The translations under genes were made by a program, and so were the position numbers. Shown here in pieces: positions 55,886-64,000 of a stretch of DNA of 64,000 nt. Position 1 is the stretch's first letter. Each line of letters starts with the position of its first letter. The notes beneath the pieces are model-generated. The model saw only the letters and a list, made by a program, of their open reading frames with translations. It was not told where the DNA came from and searched no databases. Source of the stretch: Herbivorax alkaliphila (GTDB lineage: Bacteria > Bacillota > Clostridia > Acetivibrionales > Acetivibrionaceae); contig NZ_JAVDDS010000012.1 of assembly GCF_030848475.1 (NCBI RefSeq), positions 17,472 to 81,471 on the forward strand, read 5' to 3'.

Positions 55886-56632
55886 TTGAGAAAAGATAAA
55901 TTAAGAATAAATGATATTAGAACACAGTTTAAAGAACAAGATTTTATTACTTATCATGAACTTTTAAAGTTTTACAGAAGGGAAGAACCTGATTTAAAAA
56001 TAGGAACTTTCAAATGGAGAGTGTATAAATTAAAAGAGAAAAAGGTTATGAATTCATTTAAAACAGGAATATATAGGTTGGAAAAAAGAAAAGAATTCAT
56101 GCCGAATATAAACCTTACACTTAAAAGGGTATATAACCATGTAAACAAACATTTTCCATATATAGATATTTGCATATGGGAAACATCTTGGTTGCATAAT
56201 CTTATAAATCATCAACCATTTAATTCTTTGACGATTTTAGAAGTAGATAAAGATATAATTGAAGCTGTATTCCAATCATTAAAGGAAAAAAGAAGTGACG
56301 TATTTCTTGATCCTAAAGGGAAAGATGTAGATAATTACATTTCAAATGAAAATGCAGTTATAGTTAGGCCAATAATTAAAGAGTCTCCTGTTAGAACATC
56401 CGAAAAAATTAGAATTTCAAAAATAGAAAAAATTCTAGTAGATATTTTTTCTGACAAGGAACTTTTTAGAGCATATCAAGGTCAAGAACTAATAAATATA
56501 TTTGAAAGGATATATGAAGAATATAGTGTTAATATAACAACTCTATATAGATATGCGAAAAACCGAGGTATAAGAGAAAAAATAATTAATTTTATTATTT
56601 TAAACACACAAATTGACAAAAAATATATATAG
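55886..56632 (+). CDS. AbiEi-like antitoxin (DUF6577-type)
   Basis: 248 residues. Winged-helix-like N-terminus (ITYHELLKFYRREEPDLKIG, then TFKWRVYKLKEKKVMNSFKT), a middle part, then a basic C-terminus (KIEKILVDIFSDKELFRAYQ). This is the partner type seen beside AbiEii toxins. TTG 55886 has GGAG seven bases upstream; the GTG at 55877 sits directly on it. Two inverted repeats lie in front. The toxin gene follows at 12 bases. The family call relies on the partner and overall form. Confidence 0.75.
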   Translation: MRKDKLRINDIRTQFKEQDFITYHELLKFYRREEPDLKIGTFKWRVYKLKEKKVMNSFKTGIYRLEKRKEFMPNINLTLKRVYNHVNKHFPYIDICIWETSWLHNLINHQPFNSLTILEVDKDIIEAVFQSLKEKRSDVFLDPKGKDVDNYISNENAVIVRPIIKESPVRTSEKIRISKIEKILVDIFSDKELFRAYQGQELINIFERIYEEYSVNITTLYRYAKNRGIREKIINFIILNTQIDKKYI

Positions 56633-56644
56633 GAGTTGATAAAA

Positions 56645-57760
56645 TTGATTGCAAAAAAAAATTTTACAAAAGAATGGATACAAGATAGAGCTAGAACAAT
56701 TAAAAAGGGTAAAAAACAAGCCTGTCCAGAATTAATTGAAAAAGTTATCAATGCCTTATACTTGCTTGAAAACCTTGTAAATTCAAAGTTGAAGTTTATT
56801 TTTAAAGGTGGAACTTCGCTTCTTTTGTTGCTCAATAAAACTCATCGATTTTCAATTGATATAGATATTATTATTGAAAAACAAATGAACTCAAACGAAC
56901 TGAAAATTCTATTTAATAAAATCATAAAGAATAGTATGATATTCTATAAATACGAGGAAATAAAAAGGAATAATTTCAAAAACATACCGAAAGCTCATTA
57001 TAAATTTTATTATAAGTCAGCATTAGATGGAACAGAGAAATATGTTTTATTGGACATACTTTTTCAAGAAAATCCATATATAGAGTTAGTGGAAAAAAAT
57101 ATAGATTGTACATTTCTAGAAGTGGAAGAAGAATCAAATGCGGTTATTATGCCTTCTATAGATTGTATATTAGGAGATAAGTTAACGGCTTTTGCTCCCA
57201 ATACCACAGGAATACTATATGAAAATAATAAAGAGTTGGAGATAATTAAACAATTATTTGATATAAGTAATTTGTTTGATGAGATAAACAATTTAAAAGT
57301 TGTAAGGGAGACCTTTATTAATGTGTCAAAACGTGAAATTGAGTATCGTAAGTTAAAGGATATGACATTTGATAATGTCTTAGACGATATAATAGCGACT
57401 TCAATAGTTATTGCTTTTAGAGGTAGTATTCAAAAAGAAAAGTATAAGCAACTAGAAGAGGGAATAAAAAGAATAAAAAGTTACATATTTAGTAGGAACT
57501 ATATTGTAGAAGATGCTGTTTTAAGTGCAGGAAAATCTGCTTATGTATCACTATTATTAAAAAATCCTAATTTGAATTTAGAATATTATGACCCAAAAAT
57601 TGATATTAATAAATTAAGTATTTCCAATCAGCAATTTCATAGAAGCTTTAAATCTATAAAGAAATTTAGTCCAGAAGGGTTTTATTATTGGTATAAAGCT
57701 TTAGAGTTATATGAAAGAATAATGAGTCAAGAAGTAGCTACTACTATGGAAATAAAGTAA
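56645..57760 (+). CDS. AbiEii/AbiGii-family nucleotidyltransferase toxin
   Basis: 371 residues. The nucleotidyltransferase motif is present: FIFKGGTSLLLLLNKTHRFS followed by IDIDIIIE (G-G-T-S-L then S-x-D-I-D), with a later conserved region PSIDCILGDKLTAFAP. AbiEii toxins modify tRNA or nucleotides and block growth upon phage infection (abortive infection). TTG 56645 lies nine bases after AGGAG, better placed than TTG 56636. No frameshift or stop: the pair looks functional. Confidence 0.88.
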   Translation: MIAKKNFTKEWIQDRARTIKKGKKQACPELIEKVINALYLLENLVNSKLKFIFKGGTSLLLLLNKTHRFSIDIDIIIEKQMNSNELKILFNKIIKNSMIFYKYEEIKRNNFKNIPKAHYKFYYKSALDGTEKYVLLDILFQENPYIELVEKNIDCTFLEVEEESNAVIMPSIDCILGDKLTAFAPNTTGILYENNKELEIIKQLFDISNLFDEINNLKVVRETFINVSKREIEYRKLKDMTFDNVLDDIIATSIVIAFRGSIQKEKYKQLEEGIKRIKSYIFSRNYIVEDAVLSAGKSAYVSLLLKNPNLNLEYYDPKIDINKLSISNQQFHRSFKSIKKFSPEGFYYWYKALELYERIMSQEVATTMEIK

Positions 57761-57782
57761 GTATATCCTTTTTATTGTCACC

Positions 57783-58076
57783 ACACATAGAAACTACAGC
57801 ATAAGTGGTTCAAAAATAAGGATATTTATGTTTGAAGACCAGATAGAGTTTCATAGTCCTGGCAGACTTCCTAATACTGTAACAATAGATAAGATGAAAA
57901 TGGGTGTTTCTTACGCACGGAATCCTTTTTTGGCAAAACACATGGAAAATCTTAGATATATTGATCAGTTGGGAAGAGGTATACCTATGATATTAAAAAC
58001 AATGAAAGAAGCTGGGGCGAAAGAACCACTGCTTAAAGAGTCTGGCGAGGAGTTTGTTTTGACAATATACAAATAA
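57783..58076 (+). pseudogene. ATP-binding AlbA_2-type regulator, C-terminal fragment
   Basis: In frame from 57783 it reads THRNYSISGSKIRIFMFEDQ, then IEFHSPGRLPNTVT, and later NPFLAKHMENLRYIDQLGRG, IPMILKTMKEAG. This is the C-terminal part of the AlbA_2/RecG-like ATP-binding regulators (V-H-R-D-Y-S, I-E-I-Y-S-P-G-x-L-P, R-N-P). An ATG at 57828 lies inside this conserved stretch and is not a natural start. The N-terminal half is missing. Confidence 0.78.
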
Positions 58077-58170
58077 ATGAGCAAAATATCACAGAGATAT
58101 TATTTGGCTAAGGTGTGGGAAAAGGGTACGATTCTTCCCTAAAAGAACCGTACCTGAGTTTCTTTAGTCC

Positions 58171-58896
58171 TTATAATTCTCTTACCACTTCTTCATCAAG
58201 GATCTCTTTCCTCTGCTTCCAGTCGGGCATAAGTGATGTTATAAAGTCATAAAACTTTGCATCATGATTTCTATATTTAAAATGAATCAGTTCATGTAGC
58301 ACAACATACTCAATACAAAACTTTGGAGCTTTTATCAATTCAAAATTTAATAAAATAGTATTCTTACCCTTTAAGCATGAGCCCCACCTTGCCTTCATAG
58401 TTCTAATTTGGATCTCTGGTTTTTTTACACCGTATTTTTCAATAACAGGATAAACCCTATTCAAACTATCATTAAAGTTAGTTTCGGCTTTTCTCCTGAA
58501 CCAGTTATTCAGCAATTTTTCTTTTCGCTTATAATCCTTCTTATCATTTACATAAATATAGATAAATCCCTGATAGTATTTGACGATTTCTTCATCTTCA
58601 GTTTCCTCCACTTTCAGCCGATACTGCTTTCCTAGATATTTAAAAGTCTCTCCACTTACATAATCCTTTCCAGTTACATATTCAGGCTGAACATTCTTGA
58701 AATAACTAACATTTTTCAATATCCAAGGTGCTTTACCTTCAACAAACCTTTGTATATAATCTAGAGGTACTTCTTTTTTTGCAGATATGGCTATTGTCAT
58801 ATCAGGCTTTATATTCAAGTTAATATTTTTTACATTTTTTCTGTGTAATTCAAATTCAATTGTTTTTCCGCCATAATTGATCTTATGTTTTTCCAT
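58171..58896 (-). CDS. YgjP-like (DUF45) M48-type metallopeptidase
   Basis: 241 residues. Zinc motif HELIHFKYRNH (H-E-x-x-H) at about 200-210, preceded by TMKARWGSCLKGKNTILLNF, which is the signature of YgjP/DUF45 proteins. These are often encoded beside type I restriction genes. Here it follows an hsdR remnant by four bases on the same strand. Looks intact. Substrate unknown. Confidence 0.85.
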   Translation of the reverse strand: MEKHKINYGGKTIEFELHRKNVKNINLNIKPDMTIAISAKKEVPLDYIQRFVEGKAPWILKNVSYFKNVQPEYVTGKDYVSGETFKYLGKQYRLKVEETEDEEIVKYYQGFIYIYVNDKKDYKRKEKLLNNWFRRKAETNFNDSLNRVYPVIEKYGVKKPEIQIRTMKARWGSCLKGKNTILLNFELIKAPKFCIEYVVLHELIHFKYRNHDAKFYDFITSLMPDWKQRKEILDEEVVREL

Positions 58897-58900
58897 ATAT

Positions 58901-59905
58901 CTAATATCTCCTAAGTGCTATCGTTTTAATGTTTTCAATTATCTTGTCAATTTGACTGAAAGACAGGTTGGAGAAATGCTTCTTTTTTGCAAGGTAAAGT
59001 AGATCATTAATGTCGCTTGATATCATATTATGAACATCAGAGTTGTCATGCCAGTCCACTTTCCAATGTTTTTCAATTATGAGATTTATATCTGTAGCAA
59101 TGTCTGCCAGAATGTTTTCATAGTTATATATATTCTGTGTTTCTATTACGGCATCATTTCCAGATGAATATAAGCTCTCATCTTCCAATATTTCTTTTAC
59201 AACTCCATATAAAGCTTGGGCATTAACATTGTGCTTTATTTTTTCTGGATAAACTGTTCCAGAGTAACCTTTTCTGAAATTCTGCATAACTTCACGCATT
59301 CTTTTTAAATAATCAGCATCAGAAATTCTTTTTTCTTTGTATTCATTAATGATTTCTTCAATACGTTCAGAAAACTTTTTATAGTAAGCTGGATTCTCAT
59401 CCCATTTTTGGTTTATGCTTTTAGTTATCCTAGTACGAATAGCATCAGCCTTTGCTCTGGGGGTTCCCAATCTCATAAGTTCGTCTTCAAGTTCTTCTTC
59501 ATTCAGCACATCAACAGGAGCAGTAATTTGAATTACATCTTCAGCAGCTATATATGTATCCATAAGGTTTCTCATTTTGCTTTCGTATTCCTTATGGTCA
59601 ATAGTATCAGAATATCTTAATTTTACTGATGCTCTTAATTCCTGATAAAACTTAAGATCTTTTTTATATAGAGATATATCCTTTTCTCCAAGAGCATTAT
59701 ATACATGCTCTGACTCCAAAGCTATACCAAAATACTTTCCAAATTGACTGAGATGGTTATAAAAATTATTTCGTATCTCTTCATCTGCAAGAACAAGTTC
59801 GTGCTCTTCCTTATCCTCTTTATTTTTTACACCTTTGAAAATAGCAACTACATTTGAATAAGCCTCACGAAGTTTGCCTACTACACTTATAACATCTACA
59901 AGTTT
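58901..59905 (-). pseudogene. hsdR: Type I restriction HsdR, C-terminal fragment
   Basis: About 335 codons are open, from KLVDVISVVGKLREAYSNVV to the stop at 58901. The segment with KKDLKFYQELRASVKLRYSD, EYESKMRNLMDTYIAAEDVI and IDKIIENIKTIALRR is the helical C-terminal domain of HsdR. A TTG at 59719 is not a natural start. The frame breaks at a TAG at 59906-59908, so the nuclease and helicase domains are lost, and no hsdM or hsdS is in the window. Confidence 0.8.
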
Positions 59906-59928
59906 CTAAAGAATGCGATGTATATTGA

Positions 59929-60186
59929 GATGATGATGAAGAGGAAAATCTTATTGTATCTTATGAGTGTGATAATTTATGCAACGTTATTGCGGATGCA
60001 TTTCAAGATGGTTTTGAATGGCTCGATATTCTAGAAAATAATTAAATTAAACTTGAAAAAATCTTTAATCTTGATGTTGAAACGCAGGATATTGATATTA
60101 TTGCTTCTCTTCTGCTGTACTTAGTTGTAAGTATAACTTATGAAGATAAATTTATAGATGCGTTGAATAATGGGTACTTGATTTGA
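59929..60186 (+). pseudogene. Broken gene of unknown family
   Basis: One frame reads DDDEEENLIVSYECDNLCNV, then IADAFQDGFEWLDILENN, a TAA, and continues in the same frame as IKLEKIFNLDVETQDIDIIA, then SLLLYLVVSITYEDKFIDAL before TGA. Sensible composition on both sides of the stop suggests a single gene with a nonsense mutation and no start. Not recognised. The following 200 bases hold more decayed coding-like sequence and no gene. Confidence 0.5.
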
Positions 60187-60394
60187 TTGATAAAAAGGCT
60201 GGAATACTGGAATTAAAAGAATGGTGACTCCAGGAATTGGGACAGACAAAAGGAAGGTTCAGATACATGAATTTCATTGAATTTGAAGAAGCTCTTTATA
60301 TTAAAATAATTGTCGTAAGTTAAAAATTATTAAGGGTGCTGTAAATTTAATAAAGGTCATTAAGAAATAATAACCAAGATGTGAGGTGATATGT

Positions 60395-61474
60395 ATGTTT
60401 GATAATTTAGAAAAATTAATAAGTGATGTTACTACAATGTATGATAAAGGGATAATAAAAAATAGATTAAAACAGCTAAAAATACATCACTTTCGTAAAT
60501 TTGCCAATGATTCCGAACTGAATTTTACATGTCCACTTACTGTAATAGTTGGGAAAAACGGCAGTGGAAAAACTACTGTGATGAAAGCAATCAAATTACT
60601 TTCTGGTAAACAACTGCCACAAAACGAGTTTTTTGAAACAGTAATTGATGATGGGGGATTTGAAAATACAGATATTTCATATTTACTGGATGGTACAGTC
60701 TTGCAATACAAAAGATTACGTCAAAATAAATGGGGAAAAGAAGGAAAGCTCCCACCGCAAATTGGTATAGAATATATACAGACTAAAACTATGATAGGAG
60801 CAGTTGATAAAAGCTTTTTGTATGATAATGTTGAAAAAAAGATCAATCGAATACAAAAAGTTGAATATATAATAAAACAATCTCGAAAATTAAATCAAAA
60901 TCCGAAAAGCACCAGCGAGAGAAAGCAAAGACGTTCTTTCAGTGATAGTTCCATTCAATCTGTAAATGATATATTACAGGGAAAAATTAAATCAATTGAG
61001 ATAGTAAGGCATAAGTATTTCAGCGGGACATGGGGTACCAGTGTTATTTTTAATGATGGCTGTCAGTATTCTGAATATAATGCTGGTAGTGGAGAATTTG
61101 TTGTTGCTAATATGGTTGATAAAATAGAGAGAATGTCTTCGACAAGCATACTTTTGTTAGACGAACCGGAGGTTTCATTGCACCCAGGTGCACAGAAACG
61201 TTTAATTTGCTATATTCTCGAAATGATAAAACGCAAAAAAATACAAGTAATTATAACCACACACTCAACAAATATCATTGATAGATTACCTAAATCAGCA
61301 ATAAAGTGTTTCAGAAAAATGGAAAATGGCACAATTGCAATTGGGGAAGAAACTTTCTTTAAAAATGCTTTTTTAGAGTTAGAGGCTGATTTTGTAGATA
61401 AAAAGTATATAATCGTTGAAGATGGTATGGCAAAAAATATTATTGATAGAATATTGACATTCTCCTCTCCCTAA
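60395..61474 (+). pseudogene. OLD-family-like AAA ATPase truncated at its TOPRIM domain
   Basis: 359 codons. ABC/SMC-like ATPase: Walker A VGKNGSGKTTVMKAI at about 54-68, signature region YNAGSGEFVVAN, Walker B SILLLDEPEVSLHPG, then TTHSTNIIDRLP. The last natural part, KYIIVEDGMAKNIIDRIL, is the first strand and acidic residue of a TOPRIM nuclease, as in OLD/GajA-type defence proteins. The final residues L-T-F-S-S-P and the stop are encoded by an insertion-sequence end at 61454. So the nuclease domain is gone. ATG 60395 follows GAGGTGA. Confidence 0.75.
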
Positions 61475-61475
61475 A
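61454..61475 (-). mobile_element. TnpB-type insertion-sequence end, 22-bp stub
   Basis: Reverse strand TTTAGGGAGAGGAGAATGTCAA (two bases past the 20-base core) equals the right ends at 92 and 8542. The sequence beyond it does not match the other copies, so the rest of the element and the end of the interrupted gene have been lost. Confidence 0.55.
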
Positions 61476-61570
61476 AGATATATTGATTATGAAAAGATGA
61501 TAGGGAAATGTGATATAATAGTATTAAGACAAATAGATTTTGAATGATGTAATGAAGGAGTGTTGCTAAA

Positions 61571-61858
61571 ATGAATACAATAAAAATAGAATTAGAGGTG
61601 CCTGAAGCTTTAGCAGGATATGTAGATATAAAAAACCCAGAGTATCAAAGAAAAGTGAAAGAATTAATGCTGTATGAGTTAATAAAAGAAGGAAAGATAT
61701 CATTTGGTAAGGCTGCTGAAATTTTAGAAATAGATAAAATGTCTCTTATAACTAGCTTAGGAAGTCTAGGGATTTCTTATTTTGAAAATGATATAGAAGA
61801 AGTTGTTGAAGATGCGAACAATGCTAGAAAAGTAATGGGGGAAAATAATAGATGTTGA
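61571..61858 (+). CDS. UPF0175-family antitoxin
   Basis: 95 residues: ELEVPEALAGYVDIKNPEYQ then LMLYELIKEGKISFGKAAEI, the UPF0175 HTH-like form. Paired with a DUF3368 PIN-like protein, which it overlaps by seven bases, the usual toxin-antitoxin order. GAAGGAG ribosome site. Confidence 0.85.
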   Translation: MNTIKIELEVPEALAGYVDIKNPEYQRKVKELMLYELIKEGKISFGKAAEILEIDKMSLITSLGSLGISYFENDIEEVVEDANNARKVMGENNRC

Positions 61859-62316
61859 TTGTATCAGATACAACGCCCATTATATCATTCATTAAAATTG
61901 GTGAGTTAGATTTACTTGAGGATATGTATGGCGAAATTATTTTGCCAGAAGCTGTCTTTAAAGAGCTTACAAATAATCCATCTATGAGTAGAGAAGCCAA
62001 AATTGTAAAGGAAAGTAGTTTTTTAAAAGTAAAAAAGATAGAGAATGAGTTCGCAGTGAAATTACTTCAAAAACAACTCAACTTGGGAGCTGGTGAAAGT
62101 GAAGCTATTGTGTTGGCTGATATACTAAAGGCTGATTTGCTTATTATTGATGAGAGAAAAGCCAGAGGTATTGCTAAAAATATGGAAATTAATATATCAG
62201 GAACACTTGGTATATTAGTAGAAGCCAAGAGACAAAAAAAGGTAGGAAAACTTAAGTCTTTACTAGACTGTTTGTTAAGTAATAATATTAGAATAAGTAA
62301 AAAGCTATATAAATGA
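61852..62316 (+). CDS. DUF3368 (PIN-like) toxin
   Basis: 154 residues. PIN-type acidic residues: VSDTTPIISFIKIGELDLLE at the start, LGAGESEAIVLADI in the middle, LLIIDERKARGIA and NISGTLGILVEAKRQ. PIN proteins are RNases, and DUF3368 with UPF0175 forms a proposed toxin-antitoxin pair that helps hold mobile islands. The gene is intact. Confidence 0.87.
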   Translation: MLIVSDTTPIISFIKIGELDLLEDMYGEIILPEAVFKELTNNPSMSREAKIVKESSFLKVKKIENEFAVKLLQKQLNLGAGESEAIVLADILKADLLIIDERKARGIAKNMEINISGTLGILVEAKRQKKVGKLKSLLDCLLSNNIRISKKLYK

Positions 62317-62520
62317 TGTGTTAGTATTAGTAAATGAAAAAGATTAATGTAGAGTAATTAGATGAATTACAGTGATAACATTTTGATAACATTACTACAA
62401 ATAATACTATAATAAAAGGTTGTACACCATGATACTAAATAACATATAAAACATCTATAAATGTGGATGAGAGAGCACTATATGGTACAACATGATACTG
62501 TATGAAATGACTAGATTTCA

Positions 62521-62619
62521 ACTGGAACTCGTGTGTACGTTAATAGCGTACCGAGGGTTGGAAGCCCTCTCTCTCCGCCACAGATAAGGGTTTCACTTAT
62601 TAGAAGTGAAACCCTTATT
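62521..62619 (+). repeat. Partial duplicate of tRNA-Ser(GGA): probable distal att site
   Basis: 62521-62580 equals the last 60 nt of the tRNA-Ser at 55105-55196 with two changes, both in the T-loop (GGTTGGAAGCC for GGTTCGAATCC), so it cannot be a working tRNA. A diverged copy of the terminator hairpin follows (62583-62619). Together with the tRNA it brackets 7.4 kb. Confidence 0.85.
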
Positions 62620-62629
62620 GAGTTTAGAA

Positions 62630-63393
62630 ACAACCTGACGGTTCTTTTGTTTCGCCATATTTTTCATGATCTGATGGATAAAAAAATTTGGGTGTTAAGA
62701 AATTCCGAGAATATCTAGACAAATTTAGCGTTTAGTATGTGTTTAGAAGTAGGGTACTTCTCCAAAATTGCTAAAGCTGTTTGAGAACAGGCGTCCTTAA
62801 ATACCATCGGTGAAGTTCAGCATAATCTGATCTATAACCCCTATAAGGCGGTTTTTGTAAGCTGTAAGCTCATCACATAGATTGAAATACTGACGACACA
62901 AGCTGCGAAGACATTCAAGTTCTTCGTTTGGGATATTGGTAGATTTCAGTTCTTGAAAACGATATAGGAGTGCAATCCTACGGGCATCGACTTTATCATT
63001 TTTTACTTTTCTTATCCCCAAATTTTTGATAGAATCAGTTTGTAAAGGTTTGATGACACAAACATCAAATCCAGCTTTACAAAGGGAATGGAAAAGGATT
63101 TTGTGGTAGTGCCCAATGGATTTCATGACAACGACAGGCCTAGCTGCAAAGTCTTTTTCCGCTTTAAGTAGTACATTAACGGCCTTGTCTATATTTGATG
63201 AGACATCATGGAAAATCTTTAATCGGGATACAACAACATTATCAGGAGAAAGCACTGCCATCTCACTAAAACGCTTTCCTACATCAATTCCGGCTATTGG
63301 TAAATGTTTTATAAGCGATCTCCTAAAAAATAAATTTGGACAACTGAAGTCATCCATTCTTCTCCTGTAAGTAGGCAACCTAGCATGTGACAC
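62630..63393 (-). pseudogene. IS110-family transposase, degenerate
   Basis: Reverse frame 63393-62797 reads PIAGIDVGKRFSEMAVL, GHYHKILFHSLCKAGFDVCV and KNDKVDARRIALLYRFQELK, the DEDD (RuvC-like) part of IS110 proteins. After a stop at 62797 the similarity continues in another frame (KDACSQTALAILEKYPTSKH), then shifts again to end near 62630. The second catalytic acid appears changed: VVVMKSIGHYH where M-E-x-T-G is usual. At least two frameshifts; not active. Confidence 0.82.
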
Positions 63394-63600
63394 AAGGAAC
63401 CAGCCTGAAAGCTGACCTCAACCAGCCAAATCGTATAAACTTACTGGAATGGATTGATAGTCTTAAACACAGGTACTCTTCTTCCAAAGAAAGAAGTCCT
63501 AGGAGGAGTTACAGCAACCCTCCGCGTCCAGAAACTTGTCAAGGTTCAGACCAACTATTTGCTGGTAAAAAGGCTAAGGTGAGAAGCCAGTGGTTTGCTT
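63394..63600 (-). mobile_element. IS110 5' non-coding end, possible bridge-RNA region
   Basis: About 200 GC-richer bases directly upstream of the transposase remnant, with no open frame on the reverse strand. In IS110 elements this place holds the left end and the bridge RNA gene. No fold was verified, and the outer border is a guess from the change in base composition. Confidence 0.35.
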
Positions 63601-63694
63601 AATATTTAGAAATGAAATCAATGTTATGTAATTTATTAAGAATTGGTAACTACAGTAGATAAGTATCTGCTGTTTGCTTACAACTATATTGTAC

Positions 63695-63780
63695 TAGGTG
63701 GAGGTTCTCTTATAAATCTTCAGATGAAGTTGAGTCTCTACCTGAAGCCTCGATGTTTAGCTTTGGCTAAACGAGTTCAC
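63695..63780 (-). repeat. Triple-hairpin repeat, copy H (reverse, 3' end missing)
   Basis: On the reverse strand: GTGAACTCGTTTAGCCAAAG, CTTCAGGTAGAGACTCAACT, GAAGATTTATAAGAGAACCT and CCACCT. It keeps hairpins 1 and 2 and is cut within hairpin 3. No gene is seen between it and the window end. Confidence 0.85.
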
Positions 63781-64000
63781 TAACCCAACTTTCAGCTAAA
63801 ATAGTTTCAACTCAGCTTATAGCTTGAAAGTGTTTTTTAAGATTTTTTAGCATTCTTTTTCTGTATATTTTTATAAAATTTTGGTTCTTGACGACAAAAA
63901 CAATGCATAAAAAGGCATTGGAATGTTGGCTGTTTTTTCATAAGTTTTTAGGGTAAGTAAGATATATAAATATTTATACCTACTAAAGTTTTTATACGAG

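Noticed and set aside
62521..62580. A further working tRNA-Ser gene
   Set aside because: The 5' 32 nt are missing and two T-loop bases needed for folding are changed.
62533..62718. Forward frame of 61 codons over the tRNA duplicate
   Set aside because: Reads through a tRNA remnant, a hairpin and an antisense transposase remnant; no ribosome site.
63387..63602. Forward frame of 71 codons beside the IS110 remnant
   Set aside because: Lies in the non-coding end of the element, with no recognisable domain or ribosome site.

Overview
The window is very AT-rich and reads as the replication-origin region of an anaerobic, spore-forming member of the Clostridia. The origin cluster is dnaA-dnaN-rlbA-recF-remB-gyrB. 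Spore genes are present (bofA, cotS-like, yabG, SPOCS/LysM, sleB-ypeB). Anaerobic carbon metabolism is shown by a four-subunit pyruvate:ferredoxin oxidoreductase and formate-tetrahydrofolate ligase. A Sedimentibacter- or Tissierellia-like genome would fit, but that is a guess from gene content.

Layout. 1-7.4 kb: divergent rpmH start, oriC DnaA boxes on both sides of dnaA, then the replication genes to gyrB; gyrA does not follow. 7.4-10.4 kb: a tandem 290-bp duplication, an insertion-sequence end, and soj-spo0J flanked by two parS sites, each at the centre of a perfect palindrome. 10.4-19.2 kb: DUF4446, a coiled-coil/TPR protein, two tRNA-Ser, pssA, envelope genes (SLH, VanW), a YflT-like stress protein, a phosphoesterase and DUF2508-bofA. 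19.5-22.6 kb: porGDAB. 22.8-24.6 kb: a probable agr-like peptide gene (40 codons) behind a seven-helix membrane protein and an XRE regulator, with no agrB nearby. 25-34 kb: spore and housekeeping genes (cotS-like, fhs, yabG, veg, SPOCS, ispE, a GntR regulator, an HMA protein). 34.6-40 kb: an envelope-stress-like cluster of a CDC48/Vps4-type AAA+ ATPase, a PspA (bacterial ESCRT-III) homologue, a membrane coiled-coil protein and an NlpC/P60 lipoprotein that has lost its catalytic Cys and His, followed by a convergent UgtP-like glycosyltransferase. 40-46 kb: sleB-ypeB, a CPBP protease, dnaD-dnaI. 46-55 kb: tRNA-Arg, a sugar ABC transporter without its ATPase, a YesMN-type two-component system, DUF5050 and DUF3298-type envelope proteins.

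55.1-62.6 kb is a decayed genomic island at tRNA-Ser(GGA). The 3' 60 nt of the tRNA are repeated at 62521-62580, an integrase fragment sits beside the tRNA, and the cargo is defence and toxin-antitoxin material: an intact AbiE-like pair behind twin hairpins, hsdR remnants with a YgjP-like metalloprotease, an OLD-like ATPase cut off inside its TOPRIM domain by an insertion-sequence end, and a UPF0175/DUF3368 pair. An IS110 remnant follows.

Three dispersed repeats tie the window together. One is a roughly 110-bp triple-hairpin element present at eight places, with copies that have lost defined hairpins. One is a roughly 200-bp MITE-like element with terminal inverted repeats and deletion derivatives. 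The third is a set of right ends of a TnpB-type insertion sequence, one of which adds a false N-terminal extension to soj.
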